From JAWOGN01 sp046496815 (GTDB taxonomy: Bacteria > Desulfobacterota > DSM-4660 > Desulfatiglandales > Desulfatiglandaceae), in the NCBI GenBank assembly GCA_046496815.1, contig JAWOGN010000320.1, positions 1 through 48,398 on the forward strand: a DNA stretch of 48,398 nt, in the 5' to 3' direction. Under the pieces are notes generated by a model, which was not told where the DNA came from, ran no database searches, and saw nothing but the letters and a program-made list of their open reading frames with translations. Shown in pieces: positions 16,568 through 24,787 of this stretch. A program made the position numbers and the translations under genes. Positions within the stretch are counted from its first letter, which is position 1, and every line of letters starts with the position of its first letter.

Positions 16568-17152
16568 GTGGATATTGAAAAATGCTATGAGATTCTCGAA
16601 TTGAATAAAGACGCCACTCCGGATCAGGCAAAACAAGCCTATAAAGATCTGGTGAATATATGGCATCCGGATCGGGTATCCAATAATCCCCGGCTGAAGC
16701 AAAAGGCGGAGGACAAACTGAAGGAAATCAACAGCGCTTATGAGAATGTGGTGTTACATCTGTCATCTCCAAAACGAACCGTGCCCGAAAGTGAAGCGAG
16801 CAGAAGCAGTTATCCTGGACCAACCGCCGAGGAGCCTGCCACTTCTCCACACCCACAGAACACCCACCCTTTTCAGTCAAAAACCGAAACCGTCGCCAAA
16901 CCGGACTCCCGCATTCTTCGAGATGAAAGCGTCTTCGCAAATCTGTGGTCTTCTTTTTCTTCCTGGTCTCATCAAATGTTAACCGCCGTAAAGTCAAGGG
17001 GGGGCGGAAGCGATGCGGAGGCATGGCGAGAATCGAAAAATTCCGGCATGGGACAAGGAAGGGGCCGATCTAAGGGGCGAGGCAAAGGTATGGGTCGAGG
17101 TCGGGGCAACCGAATGGGAAGCGGCGGTAGGGGAAAAGGAAGAGGTCGATGA
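16568..17152 (+). CDS. J-domain (DnaJ-like) protein with RG-rich tail
   Basis: Co-chaperone-like protein of 194 residues. Residues 1-65 are a J domain with CYEILELNKDATPDQAKQAY, the HPD tripeptide in WHPDRV and KEINSAYE; the HPD loop is what stimulates DnaK ATPase. The middle is Pro/Ser-rich. The last 45 residues are almost pure Gly, Arg and Met repeats (GRGRSKGRGKGMGRGRG), which suggests nucleic-acid binding or phase behaviour rather than the zinc-finger and client domains of true DnaJ. The start is GTG with AGGAG seven bases upstream. The gene appears monocistronic; dnaK is not nearby. Confidence 0.85.
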   Translation: MDIEKCYEILELNKDATPDQAKQAYKDLVNIWHPDRVSNNPRLKQKAEDKLKEINSAYENVVLHLSSPKRTVPESEASRSSYPGPTAEEPATSPHPQNTHPFQSKTETVAKPDSRILRDESVFANLWSSFSSWSHQMLTAVKSRGGGSDAEAWRESKNSGMGQGRGRSKGRGKGMGRGRGNRMGSGGRGKGRGR

Positions 17153-17246
17153 TCTGTGGATGTTCAGGCGATGTCGGCGGAGAGGTTTCTTCTGTTGAAG
17201 GCTTGCGTCCGTGACAGACGATCCGGAGCCGCCACCTGTGAATGTT

Positions 17247-17405
17247 GTATCCATTGAGCGCTTTGAAACCCGCAGGCGACAGAGGAATGGGGGGCAGTTG
17301 GAATCTCTTTGAGAAGGCCGCAAAGCCTTAACGCATCCAATGGAAGGGCAGCTGGGCCTCAAGACGCATCCCGGGACAGCCCCGAAAGGGAATCGTTGCT
17401 GCAAC
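17247..17405 (+). repeat. Partial copy of the dispersed palindromic element
   Basis: Begins with the 22-base end motif (GTATCCATTGAGCGCTTTGA at 17247) and continues, from about 17290 to 17405, with sequence clearly homologous to the reverse complement of 47662-47777: shared blocks include GGCAGCTGGGCCTCAA, GGGACAGCCCC and GGGAATCG. The other half of the palindrome present at 47.5 kb is missing here. It lies 46 bases before a universal-stress-protein fragment that lacks its N-terminal half. Confidence 0.75.
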
Positions 17406-17451
17406 TTAAGGAAAAAGATCCCTGAGTCTCATCCCCGAAGAACGCAAGAAG

Positions 17452-17760
17452 ATGAAAGCGTTGGAGAAAAGGACCATGGAGCGGGAAAAGCAGGAGATGT
17501 CTCATTATTTTGAGGATGCAAAGAAAGTGCTTCCGGACCTGGGCTTGTCGGAAAAATGGGTCACCTTTAAATTCCAGTACGATCCATCAGGCAAACCCAA
17601 GAAAGTAACCCAGGCCATCCTGGAGAAGCTCAAAAAGGGCGGATACGGAACTCTCGTAATCGGGCGAAAAGGGGCGACCCATGCAAGAGAGTTCCGTCTT
17701 GGATCCGTGGCCATGCGAACGGTAGGGGAGGCAAGAGACTGCGCGATCTGGGTCGTCTGA
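17452..17760 (+). pseudogene. Universal stress protein fragment (C-terminal half)
   Basis: 102 codons matching the second half of UspA-family proteins. The stretch ILEKLKKGGYGTLVIGRKGA followed by GSVAMRTVGEARDCAIWVV corresponds to the conserved nucleotide-binding GxxG...GS(V/T)A segment and the C-terminal strand. Usp domains are about 140 residues and begin with a strand and Asp (VAVDGS-like) that is absent. The frame is blocked by a stop shortly upstream and no N-terminal half is recognisable before it. Immediately upstream is a partial repeat element, so deletion or disruption at the insertion is a plausible cause. It could still be expressed from the ATG as a short protein. Confidence 0.6.
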
Positions 17761-18166
17761 ACCGCTTTTTCTTGCCGGAAGCGCGTTTGGTGAACTCCCG
17801 GTAGCCTTTTTTTCCAGATGCTCTTTGGGAATGAAACGCATGCGGAGTTCATGAAGAATCTCAGGCCTGTGGGCGGCGGCCCCTTCGGGAACACATGGCC
17901 GAGGTGGGAATCGGCGTGTCTGCTACGCACCTCGCTCCAAACCATGAAAAGGCTGCGATCCCGCCTTTCCACAGTGTTCTCGGGGATATACTGGCGTCCC
18001 CAAGGGGAGGTTTAAGGTATCATCGTTGCTCGATGAGCATGCAATTGGGTTATAATGGCCTGATAATTTGAAGTTTTTTAATTTATAAAGCCGGATATGC
18101 CGTTTGCATCAATTTAACGGGTGGGGCCAATGTGCCGCCTCACGTTGTTTTCATGCTATCCGCAAG
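17761..18166. other. Intergenic region, possible decayed coding sequence
   Basis: About 400 bases between the Usp fragment and the ATPase gene, which converge. The first 250 bases are GC-rich and protein-like in more than one frame, with stops, which fits a decayed gene, but I cannot name a family. From about 18016 the sequence becomes AT-rich. Confidence 0.35.
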
Positions 18167-19300
18167 CTAAAAAATTACCTGCAATGGAATGGCCGTAATC
18201 TTATCGTCAAGGGCGTATTTCTGATCACCGGGATAAATGACCCACAAATGTTCCAATCCCAGATCTTCAATGGCAATATGCATGGACCGATTTCGCCCAG
18301 GGGCATCTGTATATTTAAATTCAAAACCATACCGTTTACCTTTTATCGTCAACATGAGATCAAGTTCAGCACCTGCATGTGTGGCCCAAAAATACGCATC
18401 TCTGGTTCGAAAAATATTGATAACATGCTCCAGTGCAAAACCCTCCCATGATGCAACGATTTTGGGATGGCCATGCAAGTCGGCCAGGGTTGAAACCTGC
18501 ATGAGACTGTGAAAAATACCACTGTCACGGATATATATTTTGGGCGCCTTGACCTGTCGTTTTTTCAGGTTTTCAAACCACGGCGGCAATACCCGGACCA
18601 TGTAGGCGCCGGAAAGCATATCGAGATATCGCCGCGCCGTGTTTTCAGCAGTGCCGAGAGACCGGGCAAATTCCGCTGCATTCCACACCTGCCCATGGTA
18701 ATGGGCTACCATCGTCCAGAATCTTCGAAGGGTTTCCGCAGCAATGCTGATGCCGAGCTGGGGAATGTCCCTTTCAAGAAAAGTTCGGATAAAGTTTTCG
18801 CGCCATTGAATGCTGTCGGAATCGGAATCGGCAAGAAAGGCTCTGGGCAACCCCCCCCTTATCCATAATTGATCTCTATGTTTCACACCGACTTCCCAAA
18901 GTTGAAGACCTCCCAGGTCAACGAATCCGATTCTTCCAGCAAGAGATTCGGAAACACCCTTGACCAAATGCGGTGAAGCTGATCCAAGCAACAGAAATCT
19001 GGTATTTTTGCCGGATCGATCCACAAATACACGGAGCAGTTCGAACAGTTCGGGTTTTCTTTGAACCTCGTCTAAGATCACCAGGCCGGAGAGATCCTTC
19101 AACGCCTGCATGGGAGCAGAAAGACGCTGGATATCAACAGGATTTTCCAGGTCAAAAAATGTGGACGGCTCTTGTTCAGCTATGAACCAAGCCAAAGTTG
19201 TCTTACCACACTGCCGCGGTCCGAGCAGGGCAGTGACCGGATGTATCTGGAACGAAGCCTCGATTTGATGGATGGGTCCTGGTCTGGGAATCATAAACAT
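18167..19300 (-). CDS. AAA_14 / DUF4143 family ATPase
   Basis: 377-residue P-loop ATPase of the AAA_14 plus DUF4143 architecture, common in bacteria and archaea but of poorly defined function. Walker A is GPRQCGKTT (about residues 27-35) and Walker B is LSGLVILDEVQRKPELF; the arginine-containing LLGSASPHLVKGVSESLAGR follows. The C-terminal half (about 200-350) is the DUF4143 nuclease-like domain, with AELDLMLTIKGKRYGFEFKY resembling the D-(E/D)xK core of a restriction-type fold. AAGGAAT precedes the start. Such genes often vary between strains and sit in accessory loci; here it lies next to two tRNA genes, though no attachment-site duplication is visible. Confidence 0.88.
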   Translation of the reverse strand: MFMIPRPGPIHQIEASFQIHPVTALLGPRQCGKTTLAWFIAEQEPSTFFDLENPVDIQRLSAPMQALKDLSGLVILDEVQRKPELFELLRVFVDRSGKNTRFLLLGSASPHLVKGVSESLAGRIGFVDLGGLQLWEVGVKHRDQLWIRGGLPRAFLADSDSDSIQWRENFIRTFLERDIPQLGISIAAETLRRFWTMVAHYHGQVWNAAEFARSLGTAENTARRYLDMLSGAYMVRVLPPWFENLKKRQVKAPKIYIRDSGIFHSLMQVSTLADLHGHPKIVASWEGFALEHVINIFRTRDAYFWATHAGAELDLMLTIKGKRYGFEFKYTDAPGRNRSMHIAIEDLGLEHLWVIYPGDQKYALDDKITAIPLQVIF

Positions 19301-19699
19301 ATTTTATTCCTTGAAATTCGTCATTTCAAGTGATGATTTTCAAGAAAAAATTATGCAATTTGGAAGAAGATCAACCGTTTATTGTGCTTTATCCTGTTGG
19401 ATGCTGGTTTTGCGGCTGTTGCGCTGATGATTGTCCGGCAGAAGCCATCAAAATGGAGCACTCCTTAAACCAGCGGGTAGGATGAAAGCGAAAGGAGACG
19501 GGTGAGTACTTCAGGATCGGGATGAAAGACCCTCCACCCCCCAACACGAGACCCCCGGGGGAGGGATGAAGTGAATAATGAGGTAACCCCACTGTTAATT
19601 AAAATGGAAAACGAGGACGATTGCCAATTGTCCTCGGATAAAAGTTCAGCACGGCACCATATAATATAAAATTTTGAATTTATTATATATTTATAAAAA
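19301..19699. other. AT-rich intergenic region downstream of tRNA-Glu
   Basis: About 400 bases between the ATPase gene and tRNA-Glu. The last 60 bases next to the tRNA are strongly AT-rich. No gene, repeat or clear hairpin terminator is recognised. Confidence 0.5.
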
Positions 19700-19777
19700 T
19701 GGCGTCCCCAAGGGGATTTGAACCCCTGTCGCAGGCGTGAAAGGCCTGTGTCCTAGACCTGGCTAGACGATGGGGAC
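19700..19777 (-). tRNA. tRNA-Glu (UUC), CCA encoded
   Basis: Reverse-complement reading gives a full cloverleaf: acceptor GTCCCCA pairing with TGGGGAC, anticodon stem CAGGC/GCCTG around the loop CTTTCAC (anticodon TTC), T arm AGGGGTTCAAATCCCCT, discriminator G and an encoded CCA at 19700-19702. It follows tRNA-Lys on the same strand and may share its promoter. Confidence 0.95.
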
Positions 19778-19866
19778 GCTGTCTTTTGGGTGCGCAAGAC
19801 AGTCGAATGATTGGTCACCGTCGAGGCATGCGCCTCAGATGAGGTCCTATGCGCGATATTTGACTG

Positions 19867-19943
19867 TGGTGGGCCGTGCAGGGATCGAACCTGCGGCCAA
19901 CGGATTAAAAGTCCGCTGCTCTACCTGACTGAGCTAACGGCCC
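19867..19943 (-). tRNA. tRNA-Lys (UUU), CCA encoded
   Basis: Reverse complement starts GGGCCGTTAGCTCAG and folds as a tRNA: acceptor GGGCCGT/ACGGCCC, anticodon loop CTTTTAA with anticodon TTT, T arm GCAGGTTCGATCCCTGC, discriminator A and encoded CCA at 19867-19869. A good promoter lies just upstream. Confidence 0.96.
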
Positions 19944-19953
19944 CGAGCGTTCT

Positions 19954-19983
19954 TTTATATATGGCTTTTATTTAAGTTGTCAA
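19954..19983 (-). promoter_or_regulatory. Sigma-70-type promoter for the tRNA pair
   Basis: On the minus strand, TTGACA (19978-19983) and TATAAA (19954-19959) are separated by 18 bases, with the -10 box 10 bases before the tRNA-Lys 5' end. Both boxes are near consensus, as expected for stable RNA genes. Confidence 0.65.
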
Positions 19984-20078
19984 AATTTTTTTGAAAAACC
20001 ATGTCAAGTCGGTGAACTGATCGAAACGACAGCAGCGGTGCATGCAGTTCCACCGAATTTGTATTCCGTTGTCCGACG

Positions 20079-21125
20079 TCATTCCAGGTTGAATATATTC
20101 CGACGAATGTGGTTGATTTCTTCTTCGCTGGGTGGATAAGGGTAATTCCATTGCTTGACGTCCGGTAGGCAGTTGCCGAAGGGTCGGTTACATGCCACCT
20201 CGCCATCTTGCCCAAGACAGCCTGTGGTCATAAAGGGAGCGCCCGAACTGATGGCGCTCACCACCTGCCGTTTCATAACCCCGAAATCTACGACCCGTCC
20301 TCGGTGGTCAAATTGCATGACCGGGTATTCGCTGAGGCCCTTCTCGATCAGATAGCGGGCGAGTTGTACCCTGAGATAGGTGGGCCAGGGCGGCTGCGGA
20401 TGATCCATGAGTGTTGAGCCTTCCTCTGCAAGAAAGGAAAAAAGGTGATTAACCACCCCCATCTTCCACAGCTTATCCATCAGCGAAACCATTTCCTGTT
20501 CGGTCTCGCCCATCCCCACCATGAGGTGGGCACCCACGTGGGGCGGTCCGAATACTTGCAGACCTGTCTCCAAGGTCTCCCAATACCGCCGCCATTTGTG
20601 CGGGCCTGAAACCCCGCTTCCGCGGTATTTATCGAAAAGCTGAGGTGTCGCCAGATCAACCGCAATCCCGATTTTGTCGGCACCGCTTTGCTTCATCTCC
20701 ACCAGGTCATCCGCAGCAAGAATTGTTGGACTGATGAGGATGGATATCGGGAGGGACGTCTCGTTTTTGAGGCGTCGGACCATTTCCACCGTATCTTTCC
20801 GGCACTTGCCGTTGGTGATCATTGAAATACACGTCCGTTGGACATAGGGCGGTGCGACGTTGATTGCTTTCACAATCTCATCCATGGAAAAAACCGGCCA
20901 GTCCACATGAATGAAACTCTTTTTCTCATATGTCCCCGGACGCTTCTTGGCGAGACCGCAGTAAGCGCAGTTGGCGGCGCACCCTTCAGGATAATGAACC
21001 AGAAGGTTGACGCATTTATTGACTGCACCCCGGTACATCCGGCCCCGAAGTAATCCCAGTGAAATTGCGGTGGCCTGGCTCATTTTGGCAAAATCGGGAC
21101 TCTGGTGCTTGTCAATAACTCTCAT
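20079..21125 (-). CDS. Radical SAM protein, LipS1/LipS2-like lipoyl synthase component
   Basis: 348-residue radical SAM enzyme. Cys49, Cys53 and Cys56 form the CX3CX2C motif (CAANCAYC) for the SAM-binding [4Fe-4S] cluster, and Cys303, Cys312 and Cys319 (CX8CX6C) near the C-terminus look like ligands of an auxiliary cluster, as needed for sulfur insertion. The fold between resembles the biotin synthase/HydE group (MITNGKCRKDTVEMVRRL, GAHLMVGMGETEQEM). The neighbours, a lipoate-protein ligase and a GcvH-like carrier on the same strand, point to lipoyl synthesis of the LipS1/LipS2 type, which needs two radical SAM proteins; only one is in this window. Assignment to LipS1 versus LipS2 and to lipoate at all is inference from context. 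The start codon has no strong upstream site. Confidence 0.75.
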   Translation of the reverse strand: MRVIDKHQSPDFAKMSQATAISLGLLRGRMYRGAVNKCVNLLVHYPEGCAANCAYCGLAKKRPGTYEKKSFIHVDWPVFSMDEIVKAINVAPPYVQRTCISMITNGKCRKDTVEMVRRLKNETSLPISILISPTILAADDLVEMKQSGADKIGIAVDLATPQLFDKYRGSGVSGPHKWRRYWETLETGLQVFGPPHVGAHLMVGMGETEQEMVSLMDKLWKMGVVNHLFSFLAEEGSTLMDHPQPPWPTYLRVQLARYLIEKGLSEYPVMQFDHRGRVVDFGVMKRQVVSAISSGAPFMTTGCLGQDGEVACNRPFGNCLPDVKQWNYPYPPSEEEINHIRRNIFNLE

Positions 21126-21262
21126 ATACCATCGTTTTCATTTGATAATATTTCAATATACACGACAGAACCCAAAATCGTCCCGCGTCCCAAAAAATCT
21201 CCCCTTCTGTCCCAAACGCACCGATCCACAACACTGAGTTTCCATTTTGTCTTTCGCAGTTT

Positions 21263-22330
21263 TTACACTCTTAACTGGTTTTCTTTCGCCGCAAGGACCG
21301 CCGCAGTTAACGTCGCCACATCCAGTCCATAGATCATGTCTTTTTGCCATACCGACGCCAGATTTTGTTCTATGCTTTCTTTTCGTGCCGAGGTCCACTT
21401 CAGCGCGTTCTCCAGTCTGCGAACGTTTTCACTGGTGGAGAAAAAGTCACCCGTAATCACGACATTTTCAATGGCTCCTCCCGACAGGGAAAGATAAATC
21501 TCCAAAAGGCCCGCTTTGCTCTTGATTTGCCCGATACCCATCCGGGCCCTGGGATGCTTATGAGAGAAGATCCATTCCCGATTCTCATACCTCTCCTTGA
21601 TGAAAGCCTGAATTGTTTTCGTTTCCCATGCATCCGGCTCATCTTCTTGCAGACAAATATTGAATTTATCCTCAAAAGCGCGTTCGATCGCCCCCGTTAC
21701 CTCCGCGACAGAGATATCACGACCCAGTTCCCGTCTCACCGTGGTCATCCGCCGGCTGAAGCAATTATACCCCTTATCACGGATCTTCACCAGAGGCGTG
21801 TTCATGATATCGGTCATGAGATCGATATCGAACTCCACCAAAAGGCTGGTGTGAAACAGAAGACTTTTGCCGACGCCTGATGCGGCAGATAAGCCGGCGA
21901 TTTTCCTTCCGGCCACCTCCAAGTCATTTTTTGGCTGGAAACATGCTTGAATACCAATTTTTTCCAGTGCGGTTATCAACACAAGGCTCAAGGATTCGAA
22001 TATCCCCCCGACGCCCCTGCCGAGACCCGGATAATCAAAATTGATTCCCAATCCGAGTGCAACGACATCGGGGCCCATGATCACCGTTCCGCCTCCCGTG
22101 CTTCGCCGGCTGAACGCAATGCCCCGTGCTCTGCATCTGTCAAGTCTTAGGGCGGCCTTGATATCTTGGTACTTTCCTACGTTGACCGAAGGAACAAACG
22201 TATACAAGTGAAGAATCGGTGCGGAATTGTTGAGCGCCACGGATTGCGGCAAGGTATCATCCACTGCCAGTCCTTCTGCGGCGCTGACGGGTCTTGAGAT
22301 ATTCTTGAAAAGTCGCCAATACGGAGTCAT
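21263..22330 (-). CDS. Lipoate-protein ligase A-type protein
   Basis: 355-residue BPL/LplA-type ligase with an LplA C-terminal accessory domain. The catalytic domain (about residues 1-245) shows RRSTGGGTV, the lipoate/ATP loop, and NDLEVAGRKIAGLSA, which carries the conserved Lys for adenylate formation; ARMGIGQIKSKAGLLEIYLS marks the accessory domain (about 260-355). It would attach lipoate or octanoate to the carrier Lys of the GcvH-like protein encoded 36 bases upstream. Having both domains in one chain suggests a complete ligase, unlike the split or small sLpl types often paired with LipS1/LipS2. The radical SAM gene lies 137 bases downstream. Confidence 0.9.
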   Translation of the reverse strand: MTPYWRLFKNISRPVSAAEGLAVDDTLPQSVALNNSAPILHLYTFVPSVNVGKYQDIKAALRLDRCRARGIAFSRRSTGGGTVIMGPDVVALGLGINFDYPGLGRGVGGIFESLSLVLITALEKIGIQACFQPKNDLEVAGRKIAGLSAASGVGKSLLFHTSLLVEFDIDLMTDIMNTPLVKIRDKGYNCFSRRMTTVRRELGRDISVAEVTGAIERAFEDKFNICLQEDEPDAWETKTIQAFIKERYENREWIFSHKHPRARMGIGQIKSKAGLLEIYLSLSGGAIENVVITGDFFSTSENVRRLENALKWTSARKESIEQNLASVWQKDMIYGLDVATLTAAVLAAKENQLRV

Positions 22331-22366
22331 GACACCCTAAAGGTAAGAACGCTATCCGAAAAAGCC

Positions 22367-22804
22367 CTAGGCGCCGGCCCTTTCCTCCTCAGCCCGTTTC
22401 AACTCGGCATCTATGAATTCAACAAGCGCCTCGCCCTGCATCAAATTTCCCAACTCCGAATCCAGGTCCTCGGCCTCAATCACAAGAATCCAGCCCTCAC
22501 CGTAAGGATCCTTATTGACAAGGCTTGTATCTTCCTCAAGCTCTTCGTTTATTTCCACGATTTCTCCAGACACCGGGGCGACCAGTTTCCCAATCCATTT
22601 TCTGGACTGAATCTTTCCGCAAACTTCACCCTGCTCCACATCTTCTTCCTCTTCGGGAAGATCCACAAACACGATATCCCCTGATTCCTTTTGGAAAAAA
22701 TCGTTCATGCCTACGGTCACTCTCGTACCCTCAACGCGCGCCCAGCTATGGTCCTTATGATAGTAAAGTTCATCGGGCATGTCGTAGCCTTTGATGTCTG
22801 CCAT
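22367..22804 (-). CDS. GcvH-like lipoyl carrier protein
   Basis: 145-residue protein with the GcvH/lipoyl-carrier fold. The N-terminal half (YYHKDHSWARVEGTRVTVGM) and the lipoyl hairpin QSRKWIGKLVAPVSGEI are clear; Lys69 aligns with the lipoyl-lysine of glycine cleavage H protein (SVK in usual GcvH becomes SRK). The acidic run PEEEEDVEQG precedes it and the C-terminus is also charged. No gcvT or gcvP is nearby. With a ligase and a radical SAM gene directly downstream, it may serve as the scaffold for lipoate assembly, or as a lipoate-binding protein for another enzyme (as LbpA does in sulfur metabolism). Which of these applies cannot be told from the sequence. Confidence 0.88.
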   Translation of the reverse strand: MADIKGYDMPDELYYHKDHSWARVEGTRVTVGMNDFFQKESGDIVFVDLPEEEEDVEQGEVCGKIQSRKWIGKLVAPVSGEIVEINEELEEDTSLVNKDPYGEGWILVIEAEDLDSELGNLMQGEALVEFIDAELKRAEEERAGA

Positions 22805-22882
22805 TTCTTCAGACCTCCTTCTTCAATTGAGAAAAATCAAGTCCCTCCTTAGCAGGTATCGCCCTTCGAATCAAGCTGAAAG

Positions 22883-24175
22883 CTACTTGAATCTGGCCTT
22901 CACCGCCCTCGCGTGAATTGGAAGACCTTCGGCCTCCGCCAACGTGACCACCACATTTTTCAGCTGTGCCAGCCCTTTCTTGCTCAGGTATTGGAAAGTA
23001 GGCTTCTTAATGAAGTCATCTACGGAAAGCCCTGAGAACATGCGGGCACACCGCCCGGTAGGGAGTACATGGTTGGTTCCCGAGGCGTAATCCCCCACAG
23101 GAACCGGTGCAAATGGCCCCAAGAAAATAGAACCGGCATGCTTGATTTTGTTCAGCATGATAAATGGATCCTCCGTCAAAATCTGGAGATGTTCCGTTGC
23201 ATACGCATTGGTAAAATCAAGGGCCGCTTCCATGTCTTCGGCGATCAGGACGTAGGAGTGTTTGGCAAGCGATGACGCGAAAATCTCTTTTCTGGGCAAA
23301 GAATCATACTCCCTTTTGATCATTTCGCAGACCGCCGTTGCGATGTCTTCTTCGGTTGTGACCAGCACGGCGGCCGAGTCCGGATCATGTTCGATCTGGG
23401 ACAGAAAATCCACCGCGATCCACTCCGCGTCCCCCGTGTGATCGCACAGAATCAGTGACTCGCTGGGACCGGCCGGTGAATCGATATCCACGTGGCCGTA
23501 GACCATCATCTTGGCAGCGGTCACGTATTTGTTTCCCGGTCCCACGATTTTGTCTACTTTGGGCATGGTCTCAGTGCCCCAGGCAAGTCCGGCAATCCCC
23601 CAGGGTCCCCCCACTTTGAAAATCCGATCGCAACCGGCAATGTCGGCAGCCACCAATGTGGCGGGGTTTGCCAGCATTCCCTTGCCGGGCGGGGTAACCG
23701 CCACAATTTGACCCACACCTGCGACCCTGGCAGGGAGGACGGTCATCAGAATCGAGCTGGGGTAGGCGGCCGTCCCCCCTGGAATATAACAACCGACGAT
23801 GTCCATTGCCCGGGTGATGCGGCCCGCCATGACACCTTCAGTTATTTCTATGGACCACATCTCTCGCTCCATCTGGGCCTTATGGAACTTCGTGATGTTT
23901 TCAGCCGCCCTCTTCAAGCAATCAACCACATGGGCATCCACCTGTTCATATGCCGAATCTATTTCTGCTTTGGTAACTTCCAGATCAGATGCTGAGATGT
24001 CCGCCTTGTGTTTCAGGTAATGGGTCAGGGCGACGGCATCTCCACGGCTACGCACATCATCCACGATCTTCCTTACGTCTTCATAGATGGAAGAGATGTC
24101 CTCCATGGACCTTTCCATGATGTTTTTAAGTTGCTCTGAGCTGAGTTCTGCGATCTTTAAAGGTTTGATATTCAT
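22883..24175 (-). CDS. hisD: Histidinol dehydrogenase HisD
   Basis: Zinc enzyme converting L-histidinol to histidine with two NAD-dependent oxidations. From the start at 24175 (ATG with GGAG about six bases upstream) the product has 430 residues, the normal length. Motifs include PGGTAAYPSSILMTVLPARV, GPGNKYVTAAK, DSPAGPSESLILCD, SQIEHDPDSAAVLVT and YATEHLQ, which supply the zinc and catalytic His/Glu residues. It is not in a his operon here: the next genes on the strand are the GcvH-like carrier (78 bases downstream), ligase and radical SAM, and upstream a Nudix hydrolase. Co-location with the lipoate genes may be incidental. Confidence 0.95.
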   Translation of the reverse strand: MNIKPLKIAELSSEQLKNIMERSMEDISSIYEDVRKIVDDVRSRGDAVALTHYLKHKADISASDLEVTKAEIDSAYEQVDAHVVDCLKRAAENITKFHKAQMEREMWSIEITEGVMAGRITRAMDIVGCYIPGGTAAYPSSILMTVLPARVAGVGQIVAVTPPGKGMLANPATLVAADIAGCDRIFKVGGPWGIAGLAWGTETMPKVDKIVGPGNKYVTAAKMMVYGHVDIDSPAGPSESLILCDHTGDAEWIAVDFLSQIEHDPDSAAVLVTTEEDIATAVCEMIKREYDSLPRKEIFASSLAKHSYVLIAEDMEAALDFTNAYATEHLQILTEDPFIMLNKIKHAGSIFLGPFAPVPVGDYASGTNHVLPTGRCARMFSGLSVDDFIKKPTFQYLSKKGLAQLKNVVVTLAEAEGLPIHARAVKARFK

Positions 24176-24247
24176 TTGTCTCCATTTCTCCCTTTCGTAT
24201 TCGTTGAAAACCTTAAAATACGGCAATTAAGAATGCTTATAATTTTC

Positions 24248-24787
24248 TCATGGCGCCGACCCGCCCCCCTTTTTCTTCCTTTTGACTGAGTAATAATCCG
24301 TAAGGGCATCCGTCGTGCTTCGAAAAGCGAGTTTCCGCCAGGGGATTTCTTCCTCTGAAAACAACTTGGCTTCGAGCGTCTCATCCCCGGAAATGAGATC
24401 ACCCGAGCGATACGCCGTCACGTATACGATCACAACCGGCACATCTCCCGCATAAGAATACACGCCCAAAAGGTCAAGGATTCGACTTTTAACGCCGCAT
24501 TCCTCTTCGGTCTCCCTGATGGCGGCGGCATTTACGGCTTCCCCCCGGTCGACATACCCCCCCGGCATTACCCATTTCCCCTTTTGTGGCTCAATGCCCC
24601 GCTTTAAGAGAACGATTTTGTTTTCCATCTCCACAACAGAGCACGCGACGACTTTTGGGTCCAGGTAGAAAACAAAATCACACGCAGAACAGATGGATCT
24701 GCTCGGCTCATTCTCTTTCAAGTTCAAAACGGCAAGCCGCCCCCCGCATACAGGACAAAATCGGAATTCAGGTTCGTGATGGGACAT
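24248..24787 (-). CDS. Nudix hydrolase with N-terminal zinc ribbon
   Basis: 179-residue Nudix protein. The Nudix box GX5EX7REUXEEXGU is present as GGYVDRGEAVNAAAIRETEEECG, split here as GGYVDRGEAVNA then AIRETEEECG; all metal-binding Glu are in place. An N-terminal zinc ribbon (FCPVCGGRL and SICSACDFV) resembles the NADH pyrophosphatase/NudC group and ADP-ribose-type relatives, so a dinucleotide or ADP-sugar substrate is likely but not certain. It sits 72 bases ahead of hisD on the same strand and may be co-transcribed. Confidence 0.9.
   Translation of the reverse strand: MSHHEPEFRFCPVCGGRLAVLNLKENEPSRSICSACDFVFYLDPKVVACSVVEMENKIVLLKRGIEPQKGKWVMPGGYVDRGEAVNAAAIRETEEECGVKSRILDLLGVYSYAGDVPVVIVYVTAYRSGDLISGDETLEAKLFSEEEIPWRKLAFRSTTDALTDYYSVKRKKKGGGSAP

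Noticed and set aside
17818..18015. 65-codon plus-strand frame after the Usp fragment
   Set aside because: No family match and the neighbouring frames look equally protein-like; more likely decay than a gene.
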